Origin: Flavobacteriaceae bacterium
GTDB lineage: Bacteria; Bacteroidota; Bacteroidia; Flavobacteriales; Flavobacteriaceae
Direction: 5' to 3'
DNA: 64,000 nt
Assembly (NCBI GenBank): GCA_029248185.1
Contig: JAQWJV010000040.1
Coordinates: 1-64,000 of the forward strand
A program made the translations under genes and the position numbers. The number at the start of each line of letters is the position of its first letter. The stretch's first letter is position 1. Below the pieces are notes generated by a model. It searched no databases and was not told the DNA's origin. It saw only the letters and a list, made by a program, of their open reading frames with translations. Shown one piece after another: positions 28,170 through 37,771 of the stretch.

Positions 28170-29756
28170 ATGATACAATCTTACAAAAAACCCCTTCAGC
28201 TTGAAGAACAGTATGATACCATAATTATCGGAACAGGCATGGGAAGCTTAACTACTGCAGCCTTTTTGGCTAAAGAAGGAAAAAAAGTATTGCTGCTAGA
28301 ACGTCATTATACTGCGGGTGGTTTTACTCACGTGTTCAAAAGAAAAGGATACGAATGGGATGTTGGTATTCATTACATTGGGGAAGTTCAAAAAGAAAAC
28401 AGTCCCTTGCGAAAAATGTTTGATTATATCACCAACAAAAATCTCCATTGGGCAGACATGGGGGAGGTTTATGATCAAGTTATTATAGGAGATAAACGCT
28501 ATGATTTTGTAAAAGGAGTCAATCCTTTTAAAGATAAGATGACCTCATACTTTCCAGAAGAGCGTTCGACTATTGATGCCTATGTCGATTTGGTATTTAA
28601 GGCCAATAAAGCGATGGGGAAGTTTTACATCAACAAAGCACTCCCCAAATTAGTGGGCAGTCTCCTCGGTAACATACTGCAAAAACCCTACAGAAAGTTT
28701 TCAGAAAAAACAACCTATGAAGTGCTTCGCACCCTAACGGATAATGAAGAACTTATTAAAGTACTCTGTGGACAATACGGTGACTATGGATTACCTCCTA
28801 AACAAAGTAGTTTTGCTATGCATGCCTCTGTTGTAAAGCATTATTTTGGAGGTGGGAGTTTTCCAATCGGAGGATCTTCACAGATTATAAAAACGATTGA
28901 TCCCGTCATTGAGGTAGCAAAAGGAACGATTTTGATCAATGCAGAAGTAGCAGAAATTATCCTGAAAAAACGACGTGCTATTGGAGTTAAAATGTGCGAT
29001 GGGAAATCATTTTATGCCCCACTCATTATAAGTGGTGCTGGGATCATGAATACCTACAAAAAGATGATTCCCAAGACGCATAAAATCCATAAAGAATTTT
29101 CTAAGCAACTGACTAAAGTTAAACCCTCTGTAGCTCATGGCTGTCTATATATCGGTCTAAATGGAAGTCCAGAAGAATTACAATTACCCAAAAAAAATCT
29201 TTGGATTTATCCCAAAGATTTAGATCACGACAGTTGCGTGAATCGCTTTTTAAAAGACCATGATCAAGCCTTTCCCGTGGTCTATGTTTCATTCCCTGCC
29301 GCAAAAGATCCCAGTTGGACTGAACGTTATCCCAACAAAAGCACCATTGATATCATCACCTTGTTGCCTTATGAAAGCTTTAAAAAATGGGATGAAACAC
29401 GTTGGATGAAAAGAGGAGAAACCTATGAAGCTTACAAAGAAGGTTTTGCTCAACGCCTATTGAATCATCTCTTTGAACATTTACCTCAACTAAAAGATAA
29501 AGTTGATTGTTATGAATTGTCTACCCCGTTGACAACAAAACATTTTGTCAATTATGAACAGGGAGAACTTTATGGTTTGGAGCATACTCCAGAACGCTAC
29601 AAACAAAAATTCCTGAACCCAAGAACACCCATTAAAGGCTTGTATTTAACCGGCCAAGACATTGTAACTGCTGGCATAGGAGGCGCATTGTTTTCAGGCT
29701 TCATTACCAGCACAGCTATAACAGGCAAAAATTTTTGGAAAAAAATATACGCTTAA
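28170..29756 (+). CDS. Phytoene desaturase/retinol saturase-like FAD-dependent oxidoreductase
   Basis: YDTIIIGTGMGSLTTAAFLAKEGKKVLLLERHYTAGGFTHVFKRKGYEWDVGIHYIG; C-terminal GLYLTGQDIVTAGIGGALFSG. Confidence 0.92.
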   Translation: MIQSYKKPLQLEEQYDTIIIGTGMGSLTTAAFLAKEGKKVLLLERHYTAGGFTHVFKRKGYEWDVGIHYIGEVQKENSPLRKMFDYITNKNLHWADMGEVYDQVIIGDKRYDFVKGVNPFKDKMTSYFPEERSTIDAYVDLVFKANKAMGKFYINKALPKLVGSLLGNILQKPYRKFSEKTTYEVLRTLTDNEELIKVLCGQYGDYGLPPKQSSFAMHASVVKHYFGGGSFPIGGSSQIIKTIDPVIEVAKGTILINAEVAEIILKKRRAIGVKMCDGKSFYAPLIISGAGIMNTYKKMIPKTHKIHKEFSKQLTKVKPSVAHGCLYIGLNGSPEELQLPKKNLWIYPKDLDHDSCVNRFLKDHDQAFPVVYVSFPAAKDPSWTERYPNKSTIDIITLLPYESFKKWDETRWMKRGETYEAYKEGFAQRLLNHLFEHLPQLKDKVDCYELSTPLTTKHFVNYEQGELYGLEHTPERYKQKFLNPRTPIKGLYLTGQDIVTAGIGGALFSGFITSTAITGKNFWKKIYA

Positions 29757-29771
29757 TTGTGTGAAAAAAGC

Positions 29772-30719
29772 CTAATTAATTTTAGAGAGCGTCGCTAAAG
29801 TTAAATGATACGTTTCAACAAATTCCTTAACAACCGCAGCTGCAGGGAGGATACTTTCAATTTGTGCAGCCACTTGACCAATTTCCAATTCTCCCTCCAC
29901 AAGATCGCCTTCAAACATGCCTTTTTTTGCGCGACCTCTCCCCAAAGCCTCTTGTAATTGCTCGGGTGAGGCACCTTCTTGATAGAGTGCTTTGATCTTT
30001 TGATAAAATGGATTTTTAAGTAAGCGTACGGGGGTTACTTCTTTTAATGTCAATTCAGTATCACCCTGTTGAGCCTTGATCACAGCCTGTTTAAAATGAG
30101 GGTGAGAAGAAGCCTCATGCGTTGCCACAAATCGTGAACCCACTTGGACACCTTCAGCACCTAGAGCCATTACAGCCAGCATCGCTGCCCCTGAACCAAT
30201 TCCCCCTGCAGCGATTAACGGAATGTTAATGGCTTTCTTTACCAAAGGAATCAGAGTTAGTGTCGTGGTCTCTTCTCTCCCATTATGGCCCCCCGCTTCA
30301 AAACCTTCCGCCACGATTGCGTCCACTCCACTCTCTTGGGCTTTTAAGGCAAACTTTACCGAGCTTACCACATGCACTACAGTACAGCCGTGAGATTTTA
30401 AAAAAGCTGTCCAAAGCTTCGGATTACCCGCTGCGGTAAATACAATGGGCACTTTTTCTTCCACAATCACCTCCATCAACTGATCTATATCTGGATATAA
30501 CAAGGGAACATTTACCCCAAAGGGCTTTTGAGTGGCTTTTTTACATTTCTGAATATGCTTTCTCAAAACATCAGGATACATCGACCCCGCCCCAATCAAA
30601 CCCAAACCGCCTGCATTGGAAACAGCCGAGGCCAAACGCCACCCACTCGCCCAAACCATACCCGCTTGAATGATGGGATACTCTATTTCAAAAAGTCGAA
30701 TGACTCGATTTTTACTCAT
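29772..30719 (-). CDS. Nitronate monooxygenase / 2-nitropropane dioxygenase family protein
   Basis: YPIIQAGMVWASGWRLASAVSNAGGLGLIG, VDAIVAEGFEAGGHNG, PLIAAGGIGSGAAMLAVMALGAEGVQVGSRFVAT. Confidence 0.93.
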   Translation of the reverse strand: MSKNRVIRLFEIEYPIIQAGMVWASGWRLASAVSNAGGLGLIGAGSMYPDVLRKHIQKCKKATQKPFGVNVPLLYPDIDQLMEVIVEEKVPIVFTAAGNPKLWTAFLKSHGCTVVHVVSSVKFALKAQESGVDAIVAEGFEAGGHNGREETTTLTLIPLVKKAINIPLIAAGGIGSGAAMLAVMALGAEGVQVGSRFVATHEASSHPHFKQAVIKAQQGDTELTLKEVTPVRLLKNPFYQKIKALYQEGASPEQLQEALGRGRAKKGMFEGDLVEGELEIGQVAAQIESILPAAAVVKEFVETYHLTLATLSKIN

Positions 30720-31633
30720 AAAAACCGATCTACTTTCACATAGGCATCTATCACCGCCTGCTCTCCCTCTTTTCCGGACTTACTGTTTCCGTGCTCCATT
30801 CCTAAAATTCCATCAAAGCCTCTGCTGTGAATGTACTTGAAGACATTCGTATAATTAATTTCACCTGTAGTCGGTTCGTTTCTTCCAGGGTTGTCACCAA
30901 TCTGAAAGTAGCCGATTTCATCCCAACATTGCTCAATATTTGGAATCAGGTTGCCTTCTTGAATCTGTTGATGGTAAATATCAAATAAAATTTTACACGA
31001 GGGAGAATCTACCGCCTTACAAATTGCATAGGCCTGCGGACTCTCTGACAAAAACAAGCCCGGGTGATTTCTAAAGTTTAAAGGCTCTAATACCATGACA
31101 ATTCCATGCGGTTCTAAAAGAGCAGCGGCTTGCTTAAGACTTTCAATTACATGAGCCGTTTGATAGGCCATATTTTGTCGTAAATCAACATGGCCGGGGA
31201 CCACAGTCATCCACTTGGCGTGAACCCTTTTTGCTACAGGAATGGCTTTCTTTATATAGTCTAAAAACTCTTCTCTCATACTCACATCACCGCTGGCTAA
31301 ATTGGGTTTTTGCCAGTAAATTTTGTGGGCTACAAAAACACCCATTCGAATTCCCCGTCTTTCCATGGTCCGCGCCATTTTCTCTTGAAGAGTAACGTCC
31401 CTTTCTCGCATTCCATTGTCTTCAAAAGCAGTAAAACCCTGATCTGCCATGAAATTTAATTGATCAATAGGATCTGAACCCGCATGGTGTTTAAACATCC
31501 CCAAATGAGGGGCATAAGGCAAATTAAAAACGTGTTTTGAACTTACTGGTTTTGTCTTTGCAAAAGCTACAGCACCACTAAAAAGTCCAAGACCTGTTGC
31601 TCCGGCAAGCTGTGTGAAATCTCTTCTATTCAT
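30716..31633 (-). CDS. TIM-barrel hydroxypyruvate isomerase/sugar isomerase-epimerase family protein with Tat-like signal
   Basis: MNRRDFTQLAGATGLGLFSGAVAFA signal; VMVLEPLNFRNHPGLFL, ILFDIYHQQIQEGNL, GYFQIGDNPGRNEP. Confidence 0.88.
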   Translation of the reverse strand: MNRRDFTQLAGATGLGLFSGAVAFAKTKPVSSKHVFNLPYAPHLGMFKHHAGSDPIDQLNFMADQGFTAFEDNGMRERDVTLQEKMARTMERRGIRMGVFVAHKIYWQKPNLASGDVSMREEFLDYIKKAIPVAKRVHAKWMTVVPGHVDLRQNMAYQTAHVIESLKQAAALLEPHGIVMVLEPLNFRNHPGLFLSESPQAYAICKAVDSPSCKILFDIYHQQIQEGNLIPNIEQCWDEIGYFQIGDNPGRNEPTTGEINYTNVFKYIHSRGFDGILGMEHGNSKSGKEGEQAVIDAYVKVDRFL

Positions 31634-31634
31634 C

Positions 31635-32972
31635 TTAAATAAATTTTGTTTTTCCAGGTGTAGGAATAGGATACATTCCTTCAGCATCTGGTACTGTTGG
31701 TGGGGTACTATCCCATGTTAAGGATTCAGGCATCAAATGCAATTGCGAATTTAAAGCCTCTTCAAAAGTAATTTTTTTACCGGTATAAGTAGCCATTCTT
31801 CCTAATATAGCAGACAAAGTACTTTTTGCCCCATTCTCAGCATCAGCAATCACTCCTCCATTTCGTATAGAAGCAAATAACGTATCGTGCTCTACTTGAT
31901 ACGGATTGGCATCTTCCCCCCATTTTCTTGGGTATTTGTATTGAGTTGTTCCTTCCAAATCGGTAATTTCTCCTTTTCCAATTGCTAAACTTCCCTTCGT
32001 TCCCTGAAAAACTTCATCAACTCGACTCATGGTTCCTGGAATGTGACGACATTGACTTGATATTACCGCCCCACTTGGATAGGTAAATTCAACAAAATGA
32101 TGGTCGTAGATTTCTCCATGATCAATTCCGTTTCGTACTTGACGACCTCCCATGCCTTGTGCAGATTCTGGGTAATCTCCCACAAACCAGTTTGCTACGT
32201 CTATGTTGTGAATGTGTTGCTCTAAGATGTGGTCTCCACACAACCAGTTGAAATAATACCAATTTCGCATTTGATATTCCAATTCTGTTTGCCCTGGCTT
32301 ACGTTTTTTCACCCAGACTCCTGCGTCATTCCAATAGACTTGGCCACTTCTAATTTTCCCAATCGCTCCTGCGTCAATTTTTTGCTTTAAGTCAATATAT
32401 TTTGACTGATAGTGCCTTTGTAAGCCTACCACTACATTTAACTTTTTAGTTTTAGCCACTTTTGCCATCTCTAATACTTTACGAATCCCAACCGGATCGG
32501 TAGCAACAGGCTTTTCCATGAACACATGTTTATTATTGTTTATAGCATATTCAAAATGATAAGGTCTAAATCCCGGAGGGGTGGTTAAAATTACCACATC
32601 TGCCATATCAATTGCTTTTTTGTATGCATCAAATCCTACAAAACGATTTTTTTCATGAACATTGATCACCTTCTCCCCGTCAAAATGTTCTGAAATTCCT
32701 TTGAGACTTCGTTCAATTCGATCGCCAAAAGCATCAGCCATGGCCACTAACTCTACATTCTCATCTGCGGTTAGAGCTTGCACTGCTGCTCCTGACCCTC
32801 TACCTCCACAGCCCACCAAAGCCAATTTTAACTTTTTTTCTGCATGAACATGAACCATCCCCTCTACGGTAATGGGTACGGTTAATAAAGCACTGGTAGC
32901 TAAAGCTGTTTTTTGGACAAAGGCTCTTCGAGACTGTCCTTTTTCTTTTTGGTTTTTACTCTTGTAAGTCAT
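31635..32972 (-). CDS. Gfo/Idh/MocA family oxidoreductase with Tat-like signal
   Basis: SRRAFVQKTALATSALL; KLALVGCGGRGSGAAVQAL Rossmann motif; VFMEKPVATDP. Confidence 0.93.
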   Translation of the reverse strand: MTYKSKNQKEKGQSRRAFVQKTALATSALLTVPITVEGMVHVHAEKKLKLALVGCGGRGSGAAVQALTADENVELVAMADAFGDRIERSLKGISEHFDGEKVINVHEKNRFVGFDAYKKAIDMADVVILTTPPGFRPYHFEYAINNNKHVFMEKPVATDPVGIRKVLEMAKVAKTKKLNVVVGLQRHYQSKYIDLKQKIDAGAIGKIRSGQVYWNDAGVWVKKRKPGQTELEYQMRNWYYFNWLCGDHILEQHIHNIDVANWFVGDYPESAQGMGGRQVRNGIDHGEIYDHHFVEFTYPSGAVISSQCRHIPGTMSRVDEVFQGTKGSLAIGKGEITDLEGTTQYKYPRKWGEDANPYQVEHDTLFASIRNGGVIADAENGAKSTLSAILGRMATYTGKKITFEEALNSQLHLMPESLTWDSTPPTVPDAEGMYPIPTPGKTKFI

Positions 32973-32999
32973 AATTCTGATTTGTTATTGTTATTTGAT

Positions 33000-33983
33000 T
33001 TAATCGGTTTCGTAACTCCAATATTTTTTTTGATCCTCAATCGAAGGTACTTCTACAGGTCGAACGACCCGAAATCCAACAAAAGGAGCATCTGTATGCC
33101 ACCATTTGCTTTTGGGTATTTGGGGGTCTCTTTTTTTCCACTTTTTTGATGAAGGTCTTCGTGCCGCAGAACGCAGTCGCTCAGGATTATCCATCCAAGA
33201 TCCCCCTCGTACTACTTTTGGATAAACTTTTTCACCTCTCTCTAAAGGAGAATCCACTCCTTTTTTTCGTTTGGAATAGGCCGTTGGAACATATTGATCT
33301 AGAGTCCATTCGGCTACATTTCCATGCATATCATAGAGTCCCCATGCATTGGGCTTTTTCGTACCTACTTTTTGATATTTTTCATTGCTATTTTCTGCAT
33401 ACCACGCATAGTGGGTTAACTCCGACACTTCCTCTCCGAAGCAATAAGCAGCAGTACTCCCTGCTCTAGCTGCGTATTCCCATTCTGCCTCGGTAGGTAA
33501 TCGATAAAACTTTCCTGTCATGGCGGATAACCATTCGCAAAATTTTACTGCAGCTAATTGTGTCATACAAATTGCCGGATAACCATCGGTTCCCATCCCG
33601 AAACTCATTTCTACATAAGGAGTGGTCGCTCCAGAAACTGCATCAACATCTATAGCAACTTCACTAGTCTCATCTTTTTTAATTTGATATTGGTCAGACG
33701 CTCTACTCACAAAAAGGTTGTATAAATCCCATGTAATTTCAACCTGACTCATCCAGAAAGCATTTAATGTAACCCCATGCTTTGGTCCTTCATCTCCAAA
33801 ATGGCCCACCTCTGTTTTCTTACTTCCCATAACAAAGTCACCCCCTTTGACATAAATCATGGGGAGTTCAAATTCTATTCCATAAATTTTCTCTTTATAG
33901 GAAGATTGCTGTGCCATCAAAAGATTCATTCCATGGAAGAGAATCAATAAAGAGGAATAAAAAAATGATCTTGAAGTTTCCAT
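33000..33983 (-). CDS. SUMF1/FGE-sulfatase-modifying-factor-fold protein lacking FGE catalytic cysteines
   Basis: VKGGDFVMGSKKTEVGHFGDEGPKHGVTLNAFWMSQVEITWDLY, RLPTEAEWEYAARAG, NAWGLYDMHGNVAEW, VVRGGSWMDNPERLRSAAR. Start at 33983 preferred over ORF start 34064. Confidence 0.9.
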   Translation of the reverse strand: METSRSFFYSSLLILFHGMNLLMAQQSSYKEKIYGIEFELPMIYVKGGDFVMGSKKTEVGHFGDEGPKHGVTLNAFWMSQVEITWDLYNLFVSRASDQYQIKKDETSEVAIDVDAVSGATTPYVEMSFGMGTDGYPAICMTQLAAVKFCEWLSAMTGKFYRLPTEAEWEYAARAGSTAAYCFGEEVSELTHYAWYAENSNEKYQKVGTKKPNAWGLYDMHGNVAEWTLDQYVPTAYSKRKKGVDSPLERGEKVYPKVVRGGSWMDNPERLRSAARRPSSKKWKKRDPQIPKSKWWHTDAPFVGFRVVRPVEVPSIEDQKKYWSYETD

Positions 33984-34038
33984 ACTTACTAATGTAGTAT
34001 TTTTAAATGTATTCGAAAAAAAGGTCGCACTTGACAAC

Positions 34039-34383
34039 CTAAAACCTTGAAAGAGAAAATTCAATAGTAAAACTTAGTATGGCTACGTTGTAATTCAAAT
34101 CCTTATGAAAAACGAATGTTAGGGAAGTAAAGTCCTCAAAAGTTTTGGAATGCAACATGGATTTAAGCAAAATTTGCATGCAAACTCGATCCAGTACCTT
34201 TTGTCTTAAAGCGGGGGAAATACGATTTTCTACGGATATTCCAAAAAGATCACCATTGGCTTTATGCCATTCAAATTCATGCTTTTCTGGAGCCCTCTGA
34301 ACTTCATGCTGCCCAAATAGCGTGGAACTCCAAAGGATAACAAGACCGATAAAAATAAATTTTGTGGTTAAAGACTGGGACAT
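34039..34383 (-). CDS. Hypothetical secreted protein
   Basis: 115-codon ORF with signal-peptide-like N-terminus (TTKFIFIGLVILWSSTLFGQ); no family recognised. Confidence 0.55.
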   Translation of the reverse strand: MSQSLTTKFIFIGLVILWSSTLFGQHEVQRAPEKHEFEWHKANGDLFGISVENRISPALRQKVLDRVCMQILLKSMLHSKTFEDFTSLTFVFHKDLNYNVAILSFTIEFSLSRF

Positions 34384-34457
34384 AAGCTTTCGAAATGATT
34401 ATCTTTAAAACAATATAAAGATATAAAAACTGTGCTTCCTTATCCTAAACCCATACT

Positions 34458-36563
34458 ATGTTCAAATCACACCCTCTCCTACCCAACCAATGGTTTATTC
34501 TTATTGTAATGATTAGTATCTTTTTTTCCTGTGCACAAGAAAACACACTCACTCAAAATAATCTAGAACATGAAACTAGTCCCTATTTACTGCAGCATGC
34601 CAAAAACCCTGTTTTCTGGCAACGTTGGGATCGTGAGGTATATGATCGTCAGAATACGCAAAAAAAGTTACTGGTAGTCAGTATTGGCTATTCCAGTTGT
34701 CATTGGTGTCATGTGATGGAGAAAGAGACTTTTGAAGATCAGGAAGTTGCTGATTTTATGAATGAAAGCTTTATTAGTATTAAGGTAGATCGTGAAGAAA
34801 ATCCAGAAATTGACAACATTTACATAACCGCCACCCAAATGATGACAGGCAGCGGAGGTTGGCCTCTTAATGTAGTTTGTTTACCCGACGGTCGTCCCGT
34901 TTATGGAGGAACCTACCACACCAAGGCACAATGGCTAGAAGTTTTAGGGAAAATTCAAAAGCTGTACGAAAACGATAAAAACCAACTTGAAGAATTTGCC
35001 GATCGGGTAGAGAAAGGAATTCAAGAGGTGAATACTTTTGAAATTTATCCCGAGCCTAAGCTCATTTCTCCCTCCCTATTAGTAAATGAAATGGACTATT
35101 GGATGCGAGCATGGGATTTGAAATGGGGAGGTGAAAAACGTAGCCAAAAATTCATAACCCCTGTAAAGTTCAACTACATCCAACAATATCAAAAACTTAC
35201 GGGTGATGAAAAAATCAAAGCATACTTTGAGAATAGCCTTCAGACTATTGCAAATAGTGGTGTTTTCGATCCGCTAGAGGGAGGTTTCTTCCGCTATACT
35301 GTAGATCCCCATTGGAATATTCCCCATTTTGAGAAAATGCTGTATGATAATGCGCAAATTTTAGGCTTGTATTCCAACGCTTACAAACAAACAAAAAACA
35401 GCGTTTTTAAGGAACGTGTTTATCAAACCTTTTCCTTTTTAAAAGAACGTATGTCCAATCCAGACGGAGGCTATTATGCCGCAATCGATGCTGACAATAA
35501 TGAAGGGGAAGGCCGTTATTATGTATTTACTAAAGAAAGCGTTCAAGCAGCAGCTGATGAGGATTTTGATTTGTTGGTGGCGTATTTTAATATTGACCTC
35601 AACGAACCCTTTGAGGAACATTTTTATAATTTAAAGCTTTCTTCCTTTGATACTGCCTTTTTGGAACAACACAAAATAGACAAAGAAACTTTAGAAGCAA
35701 AAAAAGAGACTTGGATCTCTAAACTCAAAGTAGAAATGCAACAGCGTGAATTTCCATTAATTGACACTAAAATAATTACCTCATGGAACGCTTTGTTGAT
35801 CGTAGGGTTAACTCAAGCTTATGAAGCCTTTGGCGACCCTCAGTTTATAAATGAAGCGGAAAGTATTTATTCCTTTCTAAAAGAAAACACCTACAAAAAG
35901 CGTCATTTTTTCCACACCTTTCAAGAAGGAAAACCAAAAATAGATGGGTTTTTAGAAGATTATGCTTTTATGACGCAAGCGGCTATTGCACTCTATAAAA
36001 CCTCTGGAAATAAAATATTCTTGGAAGATGCGCTTGCTTTCAATGCCATCGTACTCAAAGAATTTAAGGATGATGCCTCGCCTTTTTTTACCTTTACGAA
36101 AGATCCCACACTTTTCACGAAAATTGTTGGGGTGGATGATAACGTTATTCCCTCTGCCAATGCTGTTATGGCTGAAAACTTATGGATCCTTGGACAATGG
36201 ACAGGGGAAGAATCCTATTCTAGGCAAGCGCAGGAAATGCTTCAAGGTGTACTCCCTTACTTTTCAGAGGGAAGAAGCAGTGATTATACTCAGTGGAGTC
36301 AACTCCTTGTCATGGAAGCCTATCCCTATTATGAAGTCGTTATTGTAGGTCCTGAAGCAAAAACTAAAACCATAGAATTCCAAAAAGAATATTATCCCAA
36401 TGTAGTCTTTCAAACCACAACCCTAGCTAGTGATTTACCTTTATTGAAAGATCGTTTTTTTGAAGGAGAAACTTATGTTTATGTTTGTCAAAACAGAGTC
36501 TGCTTGCGTCCAGTTGAAAGTGTGAAAGAAGCGATAGAACAAATGGAAAATTGGGAAAATTAA
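34458..36563 (+). CDS. Thioredoxin domain-containing protein, YyaL/SPATA20 (DUF255) family
   Basis: [65 protein letters not shown]. Confidence 0.95.
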   Translation: MFKSHPLLPNQWFILIVMISIFFSCAQENTLTQNNLEHETSPYLLQHAKNPVFWQRWDREVYDRQNTQKKLLVVSIGYSSCHWCHVMEKETFEDQEVADFMNESFISIKVDREENPEIDNIYITATQMMTGSGGWPLNVVCLPDGRPVYGGTYHTKAQWLEVLGKIQKLYENDKNQLEEFADRVEKGIQEVNTFEIYPEPKLISPSLLVNEMDYWMRAWDLKWGGEKRSQKFITPVKFNYIQQYQKLTGDEKIKAYFENSLQTIANSGVFDPLEGGFFRYTVDPHWNIPHFEKMLYDNAQILGLYSNAYKQTKNSVFKERVYQTFSFLKERMSNPDGGYYAAIDADNNEGEGRYYVFTKESVQAAADEDFDLLVAYFNIDLNEPFEEHFYNLKLSSFDTAFLEQHKIDKETLEAKKETWISKLKVEMQQREFPLIDTKIITSWNALLIVGLTQAYEAFGDPQFINEAESIYSFLKENTYKKRHFFHTFQEGKPKIDGFLEDYAFMTQAAIALYKTSGNKIFLEDALAFNAIVLKEFKDDASPFFTFTKDPTLFTKIVGVDDNVIPSANAVMAENLWILGQWTGEESYSRQAQEMLQGVLPYFSEGRSSDYTQWSQLLVMEAYPYYEVVIVGPEAKTKTIEFQKEYYPNVVFQTTTLASDLPLLKDRFFEGETYVYVCQNRVCLRPVESVKEAIEQMENWEN

Positions 36564-37744
36564 GAAATCACCCCAGAACCTATCAATTCCTCATCTTGAT
36601 ACCACGCCACAAACTGCCCTGAAGTAATGGCCGATTGTGGGGCTTGAAAAGAAACGTATAGAGCCTCCTCAGTCTGAAAAAGCGTTGCTTGTTGTAAAGC
36701 TTGTCGGTATCGAATACGAGCCCATACCGTCTTGGTTTCTCCGGGCTCTAAGCTTAAATCTTCCCGAACCCAATGAATATCTTCTTGAGCCACTTTTAAG
36801 GCATAGCGAAACAATCCTGGGTGGGCTTTTCCTTGGCCCACATAGATTGTATTGTCTTCAACATTGGTGTCAATAACAAACAAAGGCTCCACATTCCCTC
36901 CTACTCCCAGTCCTTTTCGCTGACCAATGGTATAAAAATGAGCCCCATTATGTTCGCCAACTACAGCTCCATCTGAAGGTTGATAACGTACTTTTTTTGC
37001 CCGATTGACTAGATCGTTTTGTGGATTTTCAGATTCAGAATAAACCGAAAAATCAGTTGGAATTTCAATAATGGTTCCCGTTTTAGGTTTTAATTGCTGC
37101 TGTAAAAAATCAGGTAATTTTACTTTTCCAATAAAGCACAGTCCTTGGGAATCTTTTTTCTCAGCAGTTACCAAATCTTGCGCCAAAGCAATTTTTCTCA
37201 CTTCTTCTTTTTGCAAATGTCCGATTGGAAATAAAACATGTGCTAATTGCTGTTGTGTCAGCTGGCATAAAAAATAGGATTGATCCTTATTGTTGTCTGC
37301 TCCAGCTTTAAGCTGATGAATAAGGGTTCCCGTTGAGCTTGTAAAAGTACTTTTCTGACAATAATGACCTGTGGCTATGTAAGTTGCACCTAAAGACAAA
37401 GCAATCTCTAAAAAGACATCAAATTTAATCTCACGGTTACAAAGCACATCGGGATTGGGTGTTCGACCCTTTGAGTATTCATCAAACATATAATCTACTA
37501 TCCGTTCCTTGTACTCTTTGCTCAAATCGACGGTTTGAAATGGAATTCCTAGCTTTTCTGCAACCAGCATGGCATCATGACTATCTTCCAGCCAAGGACA
37601 TTCATTGGAGAGGGTTACCGACTCGTCATGCCAGTTTTTCATGAACAAACCAATGACCTCATAGCCTGCTTCTTTCAAAAGATAAGCAGCCACACTGGAA
37701 TCTACACCACCAGAAAGTCCCACAATAACACGTCCCTTACTCAT
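36560..37744 (-). CDS. mnmA: tRNA 2-thiouridine(34) synthase
   Basis: [70 protein letters not shown]. Confidence 0.97.
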   Translation of the reverse strand: MSKGRVIVGLSGGVDSSVAAYLLKEAGYEVIGLFMKNWHDESVTLSNECPWLEDSHDAMLVAEKLGIPFQTVDLSKEYKERIVDYMFDEYSKGRTPNPDVLCNREIKFDVFLEIALSLGATYIATGHYCQKSTFTSSTGTLIHQLKAGADNNKDQSYFLCQLTQQQLAHVLFPIGHLQKEEVRKIALAQDLVTAEKKDSQGLCFIGKVKLPDFLQQQLKPKTGTIIEIPTDFSVYSESENPQNDLVNRAKKVRYQPSDGAVVGEHNGAHFYTIGQRKGLGVGGNVEPLFVIDTNVEDNTIYVGQGKAHPGLFRYALKVAQEDIHWVREDLSLEPGETKTVWARIRYRQALQQATLFQTEEALYVSFQAPQSAITSGQFVAWYQDEELIGSGVIS

Positions 37745-37771
37745 AGGGCAAAGATAAGCAGTATTAAAGAA

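Noticed and set aside
33146-33469. 107-aa plus-strand ORF inside the SUMF1-like gene
   Set aside because: Entirely antisense to a conserved domain; no motif.
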